Source of the DNA: Populus alba
Lineage: Eukaryota; Streptophyta; Magnoliopsida; Malpighiales; Salicaceae
Assembly (NCBI RefSeq): GCF_005239225.2
Contig: NC_133287.1
Location: forward strand, 6,181,493 to 6,245,492
Direction: 5' to 3'
DNA length: 64,000 bases
In this document: one piece after another, positions 12,642 through 25,345 of the stretch
Position numbering within the stretch: position 1 is the stretch's first letter
Layout of the letters: the number at the start of each line of letters is the position of its first letter
Made by a program: the position numbers and the translations under genes
Notes under the pieces: model-generated
Told to the model about the DNA's origin: nothing
The model's input: only the letters and a program-made list of their open reading frames with translations
Database searches by the model: none

Positions 12642-13159
12642 TTAAAATATTTAGTTTCCCAACATGACGTACTTGCTTTAACTAATTTAATTCTGAATGA
12701 TATAGTTGGAAAGGTTGAATGAAAAAGAAGCTGCTACAAGGAAATTGATGGGTGGGAAAATCTTAAAACCAGTCATAAAAAGACAATCATAGAAAAAGAA
12801 TGAGCTTGACAAATACTAAATAAAAAAGTATACAAAGGCGATATTTCACAATAAAGATAAACTCCTAAAGTCAAGCTAGTTGCAGTGGGCGTTCAAAAAT
12901 CAACATAAGCAAATTCAGATCTGCGTGACGATTTTTTATTTTTTAAAAGAAAACACTTGCTGTATTCGCAATGTGGCCATGGTTTTACTATATGGACGTA
13001 ATGGTTATACAATTATTATAGAGGGACACATACAATCTTAGCTTGGCAATCCTCACAAAAGATGAAACAAAAATGACTATGAAGTTCTCTTCCTCAGTGC
13101 AGAAGAACCCAGACAAGAACAGACTTTACAACCTTTTAAGCATATTTTGGGTAGTACAA

Positions 13160-16100
13160 ATGTCTTTTTCCCTTAGATATGCCTTCCTCATATCAGTTCT
13201 AACTTTCATTTGCTTGGAGACACCAAGGCTGGCTGCTGCTCGGCTTCCTCAAGATGAGGGTATGGATTATTTTTTTTTTACCAATATTTGCTGTTTTCTT
13301 TGGTAGTAGATGATATTGTGATGTCAAGAGTTTCTTTGTGATATGATAAGAACACAGTAGAAGAACCTTTAGTTTTTATGACTGTAGTAGTAACTTGTAT
13401 CTCTGTCAGATAGTATCTAGTGTCTCTATTGGGAGTTTATGGCGGAGGTCAACGACATTTCTCAATTACGAAACAGCCCAAGTATCCACTACTTGAGGTG
13501 AAGTTATGTTAACGGTTTCATGAAACATGGGTGCCTATAAAGATTCTGTCATCTGGGTTACAAGAGAAGTTCTGTCACATAAAACTTACAATTTCTGCTC
13601 CAATTATTAAGGTTTCTGCAGGTTATAGTTATTAGTGATACTCTGCTAGAAACTCCCTGTACATTTTGTTCTTAAGGATTCAAAATTAGATTTATCACGC
13701 AAGAATTACTAACTTTGGTTGTAAAACGGAAAAGAAAGAAGAAGATGATGAAGAAAAAGGTTGGCTAGTCTGTAGTCGTGAGTTCTATATATGCTGGAAT
13801 CAATATCTTGAACTGATTTTTGTTTCAAAATGTGACCTTGCAACTATTGTTTGTTTGATCTAGTGGATGCTTTAAACCTAATTACCAAGAAGTTGGGCGC
13901 CAATGGCTGGAATTTCAATGCTGATTCTTGTGGAGAAAATCTCCCTCATGTCCAACTGATGGATCCTGACAAGAACGTTACCTGTGACTGCGAATTTGCG
14001 AACAATACCTGTCATATTACTTCCCTGTATGTTTTCTCTCTCTGAATTGAACTTTGAAAGAAATGCGAGGACTTTCAATCTCCACTGCTCCTTTATTATC
14101 TGTATAGAGATGTGAATTGCCCCAGCTCATACTAGGATTCCGACAGTGTTTACTATAATAAAAATCTATTAAATCTAGATAGATAAACATTTTTCATAAG
14201 AAATAGAATGTTGATGGTTAATTCATCTTAAAACAGGTGTAAATTTATTTTCTTTGTAATTAGTCCCTTGCAGATTTATTGTGTGTTTGTGGTGTTACTG
14301 GTTTCTATATATAGGTGCATGTCAATAAAGCTTCAATTTTGGATTTTGTTATCCTATGGATTTCAGGAAGTTCAAGCGTTTTAGCCTTGCAGGAGAACTT
14401 CCTCCTGAACTCGTTCAGCTTCCTTATCTTGAGAGCATGTAAGCATGTGTCTGAAAAGAATAAATTATGTTTGCCTTGGTTGTTCTTTCTGAGAGAACAA
14501 CAGGGGATTCATGTAGCAGTTTCTTTTCTTATGCACTTTTCTTTGTGTTTCCTGATCATTTATGAAATAAGAAATGATTTATGAGAGTTTTAAACTCGTT
14601 TCAACTGGTTTGCCAGTGATCTTTCTTACAATGAACTTGGTGGGTCTATACCAAGTGAATGGGCTTCATTGCAGCTAAAAAAGATGTAAGCTTTTGGTTT
14701 CTTCGTATCTATCTCCGTTTTAAACAGGCAACATATTGGTTTAACTAAGCAGCATTAGTGCAGTGCTCTTCTAGCAAACCGGTTATCAGGGAACATTCCA
14801 AGGTATTTGGGGAGCTTTACCAGCCTTGCATACTTGTAAGTTTTCATATTCAGTCTTACTGGGTTTTTTCTTGACGCCATCTGATAAATTATATTTGAAA
14901 AAGTTGGCCTGGGTTATAGTTTCTTATGAATTTGTAGATTATATCTATAGTTGCTGAACAGCAAAATTTCCATTTTTTCTCTCATCATCAAACACCGATT
15001 TTTCTGTACATATGCTCAATGGAATTGTGATGTGCCAGTGTCTCCAATTACTTTTCCCTTCTGCATTTATGGAGATATGAGTTCGTTGGAGTATTTTGAT
15101 ACAAGGAATTTTACTAGCAGTTTCATTGAGTTTTTTAACAGGGACCTTGAATTAAATCAATTTTCTGGAATGATCCCGCGTGAGCTTGGGAAGTTAGTTA
15201 ACCTTGAAACTTTGTAAGTAGTTTCATGGATGACTGTTTCTTTGCCTGTTCTTTGACTTTCATCTTGCCGCCGGAGTGTTTTTGGAGATTGATGTCAATT
15301 TCTCTTGCAGGATTCTATCCTCCAACAAATTGGATGGAAATTTGCCAAAGGAACTTGCTGAGCTGAAAAACCTGACTGATTTGTAAGCATTTCTGAGTGA
15401 AACCTCTATCACATTGTACATTATTTAATAGGAGTGAAGTGTAAATGATCTTCAATCCACAATGCAGTAGAATAAACGATAACAACTTCAATGGGAGTAT
15501 ACCAGATTTTGTACAGAACTGGAAGCAACTTAAAAGACTGTAAGATTTACATCTTTCCATTGATACTTTATTCCTTTTCAATGTTATGAATTGGGGTATA
15601 TAGGAGGAAAGTTAACTTATTTTGAGGCTCTCAAAGTTCGTTGATTGATTTGATTAACTGATCTATTTCAGAGAATTGGTAGCTAGTGGACTGGAAGGAC
15701 CCATTCCATCCTCCATCTCTGCTCTGAAAACATTAACAGACTTGTGAGTGAAATTTCTTGATTATTCAACTGCAAATAGTCAAATAATTTATGACGTTAT
15801 TTTACTTAGTGAATACTGTATTATTGAAGGAAACTTTCACAATGGCATATTAAATTATTATTGTTTTGTAAGCGTGCTTGCCATTTTATGTGCAGGAGGA
15901 TCACTGACATAAATTTCACAAATCAGTCATTTCCTGATCTTAGTAACATTGTAGGCCTCTCGCGGCTGTATGTTCACTTCTAATTCCCAGTTCTGTTTAT
16001 GAGTGCATACAATTAGGTTACCATATGACCACCAGATCTGACATAGTCATTGTTGGACTTCCAGGTTGTTGAGGAATTGCAATATATCTGGAGAAATTCC

Positions 16101-17007
16101 TCCATACATCTGGGAAATGAGTGAACTGCGAGTTTTGTAAGCAATGCTATGATTACTAATTTTTTGATGAGTGTTCCATTATGTTTTTTAAAGTGTCTTT
16201 ACCATAAATACATGCTTGAATAGTGAAGAACCTCCATGTCATGCATGAAAATGTCACAAACTAAGTATTCTTGCATGCTGAGTGGAACTCGGTGCTAATC
16301 AGTATGTGCAGGCTCATTACCTCAAGACAGAAAATAATTAAAACGTCTGTATATTTATGTGTCCAGCTAATTTATGCATGTCATAGAGCCAACTAAATCT
16401 TGGGGAATATGAATAGATGCATTCACGCCTCAAAAACTTCCCCAGGAACATTTGTGATTTGGACATGTGCAAACAGTTTTTTTTCATCTGACATATCAGA
16501 AAGGAAGCACTAGGCCTCGAATTCATATGCATTTCCATTCCTTGCAGGGATCTCAGTTTTAATAAGTTACATGGGAATCTTCCAAATGCTATAACCACAG
16601 AGACACTGGTATTCATGTAAGCAATGGAACCTCTAGATTATAGCATTTCATAGTATGTTACTTTGCAATGTCCATTATACTAACTACTCCTTGCTGTCTG
16701 GATCAGCTTTCTAAGTGGAAACCTCCTCACAGGAAATATACCAATGTTTAGGAAAGGAATGAGTGTGTATGTATTTTATCTCTTTGTCTCTAATACTTTA
16801 AAGATTCTTTTATTCATTGAGGAACTTATGCACATCCATCCTTGTAAAGCCACAAAGGTGAATGCACGTTTTGCGTGCATTTGGTTTCATTGAATTTGTC
16901 ATGATATCAGACTACTATCTACAAATGGTGGTGTTAGAACACTAGTATCTATCCAATTGAAGCTGCTGTGCCACTATATTTTTTTGGAATGTCTGTCTCT
17001 ATGTCTG

Positions 17008-17083
<76 letters not shown>

Positions 17084-20000
17084 CTCAAGAATTAGAACTT
17101 CTTTAATATGATTTGGCTTTCATTCAATGAAATTAAAAGCTTTCAAAGTAAGAAATGATAAAAATAGTAGTTAATTTCTTGGAATTTAAGAAGAAAAGAT
17201 CGAAATTATAAGATCCCAAAGTGTTTTTTTTTTCTTTTATTAGAGAAAGGAATTCTATAGATGCTATTGTTAGAAAGCACTCTCTTTGATTGTCCAAATT
17301 CATATATCTTCATAATTATACATTAGAACCACAACATATTGACAAGAAGGTTCTGTTTTCTTTCTGCACGCAGAGATCTTTCCTATAATAATTTCTCACA
17401 GCAAAGCTCTGGGAAGCCTGCTTGTCAACAGGGAATGTAAGTACCTCTCTCTATCTCTCTCTCCCCCCATGTCTATGTGTGTGTGTGCGCGCTCTTGCAA
17501 GGGTTGAAAAACTCTCTGCTTCTTTATATTTCTCGTTCTTCACTGTCATATGGGAGATCTCAGTACTGCATTAACTATTATTCCATTTTTATTGTACTAG
17601 GGATGTAACTCTAAACTTGTTCCGAAGTTCTTCAATGGGAAAGGACATGTAAGTTCCATTTCCTGATTTCTTAAATTACTTACTCATAATATAAACTAGA
17701 TTTCCTATGTACTTAAAAATTGGTATGACATCTCCTTGTGAAAATCTCTTCTCTTTTGTGCAAAGTTGACCATACATAATATCTCATATAATACTAATTC
17801 GTTTTTCGCTTCACTTAACTAGAGGAGGAGCATGCATGGATGATCTCACTTGTAATAAGTGTAAGTATGTTATTCTGAGATTTAATGTCAATTCATTATA
17901 GTGATCATATTTCCCTTTCATAAATTAGGCTTTAGCGGATTCCTTGATCAATTGCTTTTTTATAACACAATATAGTTATCCTCTGTGATTCAACTTAAAC
18001 GTGCCATGATTGTTTTCATGGATCGTTCTCTCCATATGCATTGCAGCAGAAATATTAAATAAGATAGCTTTTTCAACAAGACTGGTGAATTAGTTTAAAT
18101 CCGATAGTGTTGCAAATTTTTTCCATGTTATCGAGTGGAGGTTTCTTAATGTGAAATGGTGATGAATGTTAGAAGCATCGGCCCCGGGAAGCCGATCGAT
18201 TGGTTCAATTAACAAGAGATGGCTAGTCTTTTAATATAAACTGTCTTAATGGAGCTTCATAAGCTTCTTTTAAGTTGTCCTTTTTCTCTTAGCAGACTGG
18301 CACTCTATGTACATTAATTGTGGAGGACAAAATGTTAAAACAAATGGCAGCACATTTGAAGGAGATGCAGCAGCTAGTAGCGGTGCTGCAATATTCTATC
18401 AGAGTGAGGATGAATGGGGAATTAGCAGCACCGGAGACTTTATGGACGACAATGATTTCCAAAACAGAGCTTATATTGAAAACATGTCATCATTAAATAT
18501 CAATGAATTGTACCAAACAGCACGCGTTTCTCCAATTTCACTCACTTATTATCATCGTTGTTTGGAAAATGGGAATTACACTGTGAGTCTACACTTCGCT
18601 GAGATCAGATTAAAAAATGATAATACATATAACAGCCTTGGAAGACGATTATTTGATGTCTATATTCAGGTAATTAATTACATGATCTGTAGACTGTGAA
18701 TAGGTTTGAATAACACAGTATCACAATTGAGAGTTGCAATATGTAGCTATTTGCATACTGATGCATTGATTTTGTGCCGTGTTGCTTCAAGAATTCATTT
18801 TAGAATGCTAATTTTCAAAAAGAAATAGCATTATTTAGTTCTTTGTGTAGTGGATGACTTGCTACTCACAATAAGATCATGGTTGTCTGTCTGTGTCCTG
18901 TCACCGCATAAGTCCAACAATTTCAAACTAGGTTGTTTCGCTGAGTTACTTTCCTTTGGTCTGATGTTTAGATGCAAGATATTTATTTCTGTCCAAATTA
19001 ATGCAAATAAATTGTTTGTCTAACCAATGCAAATGAGGTGCTACTGCTTTGTTTTTGTTTTTCAGAATAATCTAGCTGAGAAGGATTTCAATATAGAAGT
19101 TGAAGCTGCAGGGGTTGCCAAGCCAGTCACAAAAACACACAATGCTTCTGTCACAAATAATATATTGGATATCCGCTTATATTGGGCTGGCAAAGGGACT
19201 ACAAGAATTCCTGTTAGTGGAGTCTATGGCCCCCTCATATCAGCTATCTCTGTATATCCCAGTAAGAAGTTCTTGCCTTGGTATCTGCTCTTATGGCTAA
19301 TGTTGTACATAGTTAGTAGTAGATGATCACATTCTCAAGAACCTCAGAAGTTCAAAAAAAGAACCTCAAGAGTTTGTGAGATGAATAGGCTAGCTTTCTT
19401 TTTCTGGTCAGTGAAAAATGTTCTCAAAGAGAAGCAATAACTTATGCTAGCCAGAATGCATGATGCTCTAGCGTGCCGTTCTAATTAATCAACAGCTGAG
19501 ATAAATTTAGAGTTTTGAAGAGCATTAGGTTCTCCTGATTTAATCATTTTCAGATACTTTCATGAAAAGATATGAACGCTGATCTGTTTTTACAAGGAGA
19601 ATAAAGCTTTTACTCAGCACATTTTCATAATTAATCAGCAGCTGAGATAGAACTAGAGTATTTCTTTCTCTTTTGCAAGCTTTACAGTTTTGTATTAGCC
19701 TACTTACTTACTTGGTGTTCTTTTTGGCAGACTTCAAACCACGTTTTTCGGGAGGGGGGAAGACAAGAACTGTACCAATAATTCTTGGAGTTGTAGGCTT
19801 TTGTCTCGTATTCTCAGCATTGGCTATCTTTTGGTGGAAATGCTATTTCAGAGTAAAGAAAAAAAGACAAAAAGGTTTGGGCTATTTCACACGAATATTT
19901 TTTGCTTTGCCTTGGATGATTGTTAGATGTTTATGTGTTGATTTGATTTAAAATTTGACATCATGGGGACTGCGGTCTTTGTTTTACGGCCAAAAAAGTT

Positions 20001-23000
20001 TTCTACAAATCAGACTTCTATACCGCAGCCTGTTTGTGTTCATTTCAAGATTCTTAGTCACTGTTCGAACAGTGTTAATCTAGTTTGGACTTCCTGCATC
20101 AAAACCAAGTGGATAATTTCCATATCAGTAAGTCTTAAGTGCTTAAAATTGAAAGAAGCAAAAGAGGAGAAAGATAGAACCAAGGAGCACAAGAAAAGAA
20201 GCTGAATAGGAGAAGAAAAGGAGCGGAAGAAGAGAGGAAAATTTAGGGGAAAAATTAAAATTCTGCAATTTTTTTCTCAACTCATTAAAGTTGTGTAACA
20301 TGTAGAAAAATTACATCATTTGAATAGTAAAACCCTAAACAAAATCAAATGTAAGCTTAAAACCCTCTAAATAATAAAAGTTCAACAAGAAAACATAAAT
20401 TAAAATCCAATAATAAAATTCAATAACATGCTATGTGCCTCATCTCCTAACCAAAGAGTGATGGTTGAGCTATTCTTCGTCGTTTTCGTTCATATATATA
20501 TATATATAGTCCATGATGCCCATGTGGTGTCCTCACCAGCTCTCCTAGAGTAGGAGAAACTCAATCTTGTTGAGTATAGTTTAAAAGTTTTTTGGTAGCA
20601 GCAGTTTTTTCAAATAACTTTTTGATGCATGCCAATAATATTTTTGACATCAGTACATCGTATTAAATTTAATAAAAAAATTTGAATCAAGTTTGTTGTT
20701 TAAGTCGGCTTCGATAATGCTCACAGATCAAGTTGTTGTGAAGTCTTTGTAGCAATCCAAATATAAGTTTGAATTTGGTTGTCTTTTCTATGAACTAGGA
20801 TTCTCTGAATCCAATATTAATATGTTTTTTTTATGCCAATGATAAAAAATAATAGGGTAAGAATCTTAAAAGAATCATTAGGGGTAAAAGTCTTTTTATA
20901 TATAATAAGGTCATTTATGTTAAAAGTAGAATTAATATCAAAATTGATGCAGATTAATAACATAATTATCTGACTCAATCATTTATAATACTTTGAATGG
21001 TTTAGCACTGTTGACTTCCTATTTATTATTGATTTCTAAAAGACACTCTTAAGGTCTAATCTATATTATAAAATAATCTTCAACTTAAGTGCATCAAAAT
21101 ACTTATGTAAATTAGCTTGAAATTTGTGTTGTTTACTACTTACTTGAAATTTTATTTTTCATTTTAACATGTAAATTATGAACTCTACATACAAAAGACT
21201 TAGTTGACTCAAATATCCTGTAACATCAGGAGACATGGAAAGAAGATCTACAAGCTTTTTATGTTTGTAACTATAAATACTATATAACTGAAGGGTGTGG
21301 AGTGGAACAAACATATTTTTCAAAACCTAAATAGATATAGTTTGAACATAACCTAGTAACTTTGGATTATCTTCATCTTATCACGTGGAAGATGTAAAGG
21401 ATTAAGGAGTTCAATATATCATTTACAACATATGAAATGTTGAACGTCAACATAGGATTAAGGAATAGGTAGTTTAAAAGTACTAATATTATAAGACTCT
21501 TCTAAGACCACACTTCTTTAAACATTTTCACTAAAAAGTTTCTTGAAACTTAATCTCGTTTCTCCATACTCATTTGGCTCATTGTACCATGTTATTTTTT
21601 TTTCCCATCCTCTTTATCTATGTCACTTAAAATTCTTGGGTCTTAGGTTTTACACTTGATTTCTATAATCTTTATATTTATCTACATTCATATATAATTA
21701 GATGACAAAGTGTTTAATGGTATAATTAATGGTAATATGATCAAAACTTTAACATTTAGCACATTGAACCTTTAAACTCGATCTAGACATTTTCTTGATG
21801 ACTTTTTTGTTTTTATCTTTTTTAGAGGGTTTTGCGTATCTCTAAAACATGCTAACTAAGAGTTTTTTAAAATCAATTTCTGATCTACCCATGATTTATT
21901 TAAATTATGTTAATGTTCTTGTTAACGAATTTATATTGGAAAATAAGTTCCAAGAAAGTTTTAATGCGAAAAAGAAGGTTGGGTTCCAGCACTCGTATCA
22001 GAATTTGGTTTATCTAGTCTTCCCTTCCCTCCCCCAACATCTGAAGTGGTCGTGGCTTATGAGTTTGAGCTGGAAGACCAGGAAAGGCAGCACGCTTGGA
22101 GCCATATTCATGGGGTATTACTTAGGACGGACCTGAGACCTCGTCGGAATCGAAATCGAGCGAAGGAAAGGCCTTGGCTTGACTTCCTATGTCCATGGAT
22201 TTCAGTTTTAATTTGACTTCAAATATGCTCGTTAACCATGTTTTAAACAAAATTTTCAACACTATAAATGTGGGTTTGTGGATGGTGGGTGGGGTTGTGG
22301 CGTTCTTGTAGGCAAATTCAGGTTTGAGAAGTTGTTGTCATGATGGATCTTTGGCGGCGTTGGTTGGTTTTATGTTACATGGCTAGGGCTTGGGACAAAA
22401 TAAACATAAGGATTTGTTTGACTACGTTTTTTATTGGCAATTTGCACAAAATAAGCAAAGAAACACCAAAACTTTTAACAAAAGAACACGATTAATTTTG
22501 TTTCATTTGATGTTTAGTTGTAGGAAAAACTAAAAGCCTTGTTCTGATACCAAAGCAAAGCTGTCACAGAGAAAATTGAAAGAAGTTAGAGAGGAGAAAG
22601 ATAAAGCCAGCAAGAAAAAGAAAATGAGTTGAAGAAAAAAAGAGGAGCTGAAGAAGAGACAGGGAGAGAAGTAGGGTGGAAACCAAAAGTCTTAACTTTT
22701 TTTCAGTTCATAAAAAAATGTTTAACATGTAGAAAAATTAAATATAAATAATAAAAATCTAAATAAAATCAAATTTGAACTTAAAACCCACAGCATAATA
22801 AAAATCTAATAAAAAACATAGATTAAATTCTAACAATAAAACTAAATAAAATTTGTGCTTGGCCAATTTTATTTTCAGATTGTTTAAAATTAATAATTCT
22901 TTTTATATTTTTAGATTATTTTAATATGATAATATCAAAAATAATTTTAAAAAAAATAATAAAAAAATATTATTTTGATGTGTAACACTTTAAACCACAA

Positions 23001-25199
23001 TCACATTTCCAAACACTCTTATATGATTTCTTTTACCTACTATGTGCTAAGACTTGCTACGAGTATGATCTCTCAATCATAGCATATGATGCTTGTCTAA
23101 TAGTTGTTCCTGGCACACGGCAAGCAAATCATGAGTTGATTATTCAAGCTCATTTGACTTGTCAATAAGGAAAACAAAATAGGGTCGCCTTTAGCATTGT
23201 TATAAAACAAACTTAAGGTTTTGGTACGAATTCATGAAGTTGTTCATCCGATTTCTGTTTTTGACAGGTCTTGAAGGAATAGAAATCCAAACTGTTTCTT
23301 TTACCTTAAAGCAAATTAAAGCTGCCACAGGCAATTTTGATCCGGCAAACAAAATTGGAGAAGGTGGATTTGGACCAGTTTACAAGGTATTCTCCAGGGA
23401 TTTTCTATCTTTTATTTGTCATTATGAAGCCATGAATGTATATTTCTTCGAAGACTGTACTGAAGATAGTATATATTTCCATGACTGCTATGCAGGGCAT
23501 GTTACCTGATGGTACTGTGATTGCTGTGAAGCAGCTCTCATCTAAGTCAAGTCAGGGAAATCGTGAGTTTTTGAACGAGATCGGTGTGATTTCATGTATG
23601 CAGCACCCACATCTTGTGAAACTTCATGGGTGTTGTATTGAAGGAGATCAACTGTTGTTAGTGTATGAATACATGGAAAACAACAGCCTTTCTCGTGCTT
23701 TGTTTGGTAAGTACAAATAATAGTGTCATATAAAATAAAAGAAAATTATGGAAATTGCACAGAGGCAAGTGATGTTTTAGTTTTCAGAAGCATTGTTTCC
23801 TTGGATGATTATGCACAGGTCCAGAAAATCAACTACATTTGGACTGGAAAACAAGGCAGAAGATATGCATCGGAATCGCCAAAGGCTTGTCTTTTTTACA
23901 TGAAGAATCAAGACTCAAGATTGTTCATAGAGACATCAAAGTCACCAATGTTCTCCTTGATAAGGATCTCAATCCTAAAATATCTGATTTTGGATTGGCT
24001 AAACTAGACGAACGAGAAAAAACCTATATCAGCACCAGAGTTGCTGGAACTGTGTAAGTCACTTCTTTCTTGCATATTCTAATTTTGTTTGGCAAAAATG
24101 TGTTGTGATTTTTTAATTTTAACGAACAGTTCAACATAATTTTGATGTGCAGAGGATATATGGCACCGGAATATGCATTATGGGGTCGTTTGACATATAA
24201 AGCAGATGTTTACAGTTTTGGAATTGTGGCCCTGGAGATTGTGAGTGGGAAGCATAACAAGAGTTGTGGGCCAGATGATCAATTCTCTTGTCTTCTAGAC
24301 TGGGTGAGTCACAGATATTAACATCTGCTCATTGTATTTCTTGAAGTTTCTTCTAGTGACCCACCTTAATTTTCTGGGGTTATCACAGATACTTATTGAA
24401 CTCCTTAATTTATGGTTTTTGTTTTTGTTTTTGTTAATCCCTTTTAAGTACTTTCATTCTCTTTAAATATTCCACTCATTTAGAGACATCACATCTGATT
24501 TGAAGACCATTGAACAGAAAAATTTATCTCTAGTTAGGTCAATCAAATTCCTGTAAGATCATTAAGGACTGTAAAGGGAGTGTTTTTACAAGTTGATAAA
24601 ATTCATAATGTAAAGGTCGAAGCTTAAATTTGCTAAGTGCAACATCAAATGTGCACATCTTTGCTGCTATAAACTAACGGGATTTGTCTGCATTTCAGGC
24701 CTGCCATTTAGAGCAAAATGGAAACCTGATGGAGCTAGTGGATCAGAAGCTGGGATCTGAATTCAACAAGGTAGAAGCAGAAAGGTTGATAAAAGTAGCT
24801 CTCTTGTGCGCTAATGCTTCACCATCACTAAGGCCAATCATGTCTGAAGTTGTTAGCATGATAGAAGGAACCAGGATCATACCTGATGTGATCCCTGAAC
24901 CACATAGTGAAGATTTGAGGTTTAAGGCCATAAGAGGACAACACGAACGTATTAGAAGTAGTTTGAGAGGCAATCAGAACTCTAGTTCGATCTTAGATAG
25001 ATTGGATAACAACAGTTCCCATGTGCACACAGATGATGATGATCCATATGAAACCGATGAAGAGTTGAATGCGAGGTTTGACACTAGGAGCAAACACTAT
25101 AAACAGCCAGACAGCCGGAGTGAGGTTTCAACATTGTCGGAAACAGCCGTTTCCTCAACTTGTGTTCATGATCCTTTTGATATCAATATAAGCTCCTGA
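13160..25199 (+). CDS. RLK1: LRR-malectin receptor-like kinase, LRR subfamily VIII-2 (RKF1/At1g53430-like)
   Basis: Plasma-membrane receptor kinase predicted from 24 exons: 13160-13259, 13864-14026, 14367-14438, 14617-14685, 14764-14835, 15142-15213, 15311-15382, 15468-15539, 15672-15743, 15896-15967, 16065-16136, 16548-16616, 16707-16766, 17374-17436, 17601-17648, 17823-17860, 18296-18669, 19066-19261, 19731-19874, 23268-23386, 23496-23706, 23819-24053, 24153-24303, 24699-25199. All introns are GT-AG and the sum is 3117 nt, giving 1038 aa. Order: signal peptide ([11 protein letters not shown]), Cys-containing cap ([10 protein letters not shown]), about ten LRRs (residues 88-346), malectin domain (about 396-585), membrane segment (about 596-621), kinase with GEGGFG (665-670), AVK lysine 685, HRD aspartate 782 and DFG aspartate 800, so catalytically competent in appearance and of the RD type. 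The tail is acidic and Ser-rich. An in-frame ATG at 13073 is possible, but 13160 gives the better signal peptide. Ligand unknown. Confidence 0.93.
17009..17080. repeat. (GTCTCT)n(CT)n(TA)n microsatellite in RLK1 intron 13
   Basis: GTCTCT-type repeats pass into a CT run and then a TA run. It lies wholly within the intron between exons 13 and 14. Confidence 0.9.
20145..22850 (-). mobile_element. Non-autonomous LTR-type retroelement in RLK1 intron 19, antisense
   Basis: Two diverged direct repeats of about 280 bp lie at about 20145-20426 and 22572-22850. Both begin 'aaaattgaaagaag', share 'gaggagaaagata', 'aacatgtagaaaaatta' and 'aaacaaaatcaaat / aaataaaatcaaat', and have the same order of phrases. 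Just before the right copy, 22541-22552 reads gttctgatacca, the reverse complement of a near-perfect copia primer binding site (TGGTATCAGAAC). That sets the element on the minus strand, opposite to the gene. The interior of about 2.1 kb shows no convincing gag or pol, so a LARD/TRIM-like non-autonomous element is the best reading. Intron 19 is 3393 bp here against 739 bp in RLK2 and 226 bp in RLK3. LTR divergence suggests an old insertion. Confidence 0.6.
22856..23018. mobile_element. MITE related to the 12.4-kb copy, in RLK1 intron 19
   Basis: The right end 'caatcacatttccaaacactc' followed by TTA (23019-23021) matches the right-end style of the 12436-12641 element. The left end 'gtgcttgg' near 22857 is a weaker partner. 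The interior is AT-rich without coding potential. Boundaries are approximate. Confidence 0.45.
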
Positions 25200-25301
25200 C
25201 AATGTCCTTGCCTATGTTTATAGACATTCCTTAATGTACAGAAAATAGAAGATCTTGAGCCTATTAGGACCATCAAATTAATTTGTCTCCTGAATAAACA
25301 A

Positions 25302-25345
25302 GCAGTTATGAAGTGAAATAAAAATAAATTTCACTTCATAACTGC
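25302..25345. other. Perfect 18-bp hairpin just downstream of RLK1
   Basis: The arms gcagttatgaagtgaaat (25302-25319) and atttcacttcataactgc (25328-25345) are exact inverted repeats around an 8-base A-rich loop. It lies about 100 bp after the RLK1 stop, so it is probably in the 3' UTR or at the transcript end. Function is unknown: it could be an RNA stem affecting 3' processing, a small-RNA source, or the remnant of a small foldback element. Confidence 0.85.

Larger units (their letters stand above)
10136..13072. other. Intergenic region upstream of RLK1
   Basis: No gene is supported. It contains broken AT-rich transposon-like sequence to about 11.3 kb, the microsatellites and MITE listed separately, and a GC-richer patch at 11900-12240 with two exact 14-bp copies of 'ccctacgattgacc' (12084-12097 and 12184-12197). 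The RLK1 promoter and 5' UTR should lie in the last kilobase, but no clear TATA box was assigned. Confidence 0.4.

Noticed and set aside
13073..13160. Upstream in-frame ATG for RLK1
   Set aside because: It would place about 29 polar residues before the hydrophobic signal peptide; 13160 gives a typical signal peptide. It cannot be excluded without transcripts.
21230..21330. Plus-strand peptide [13 protein letters not shown] in RLK1 intron 19, resembling copia RNase H (D-DRKSTSGY)
   Set aside because: Only a short match, followed by stops, and on the strand opposite to the orientation set by the primer binding site. It is not enough to call a pol gene.
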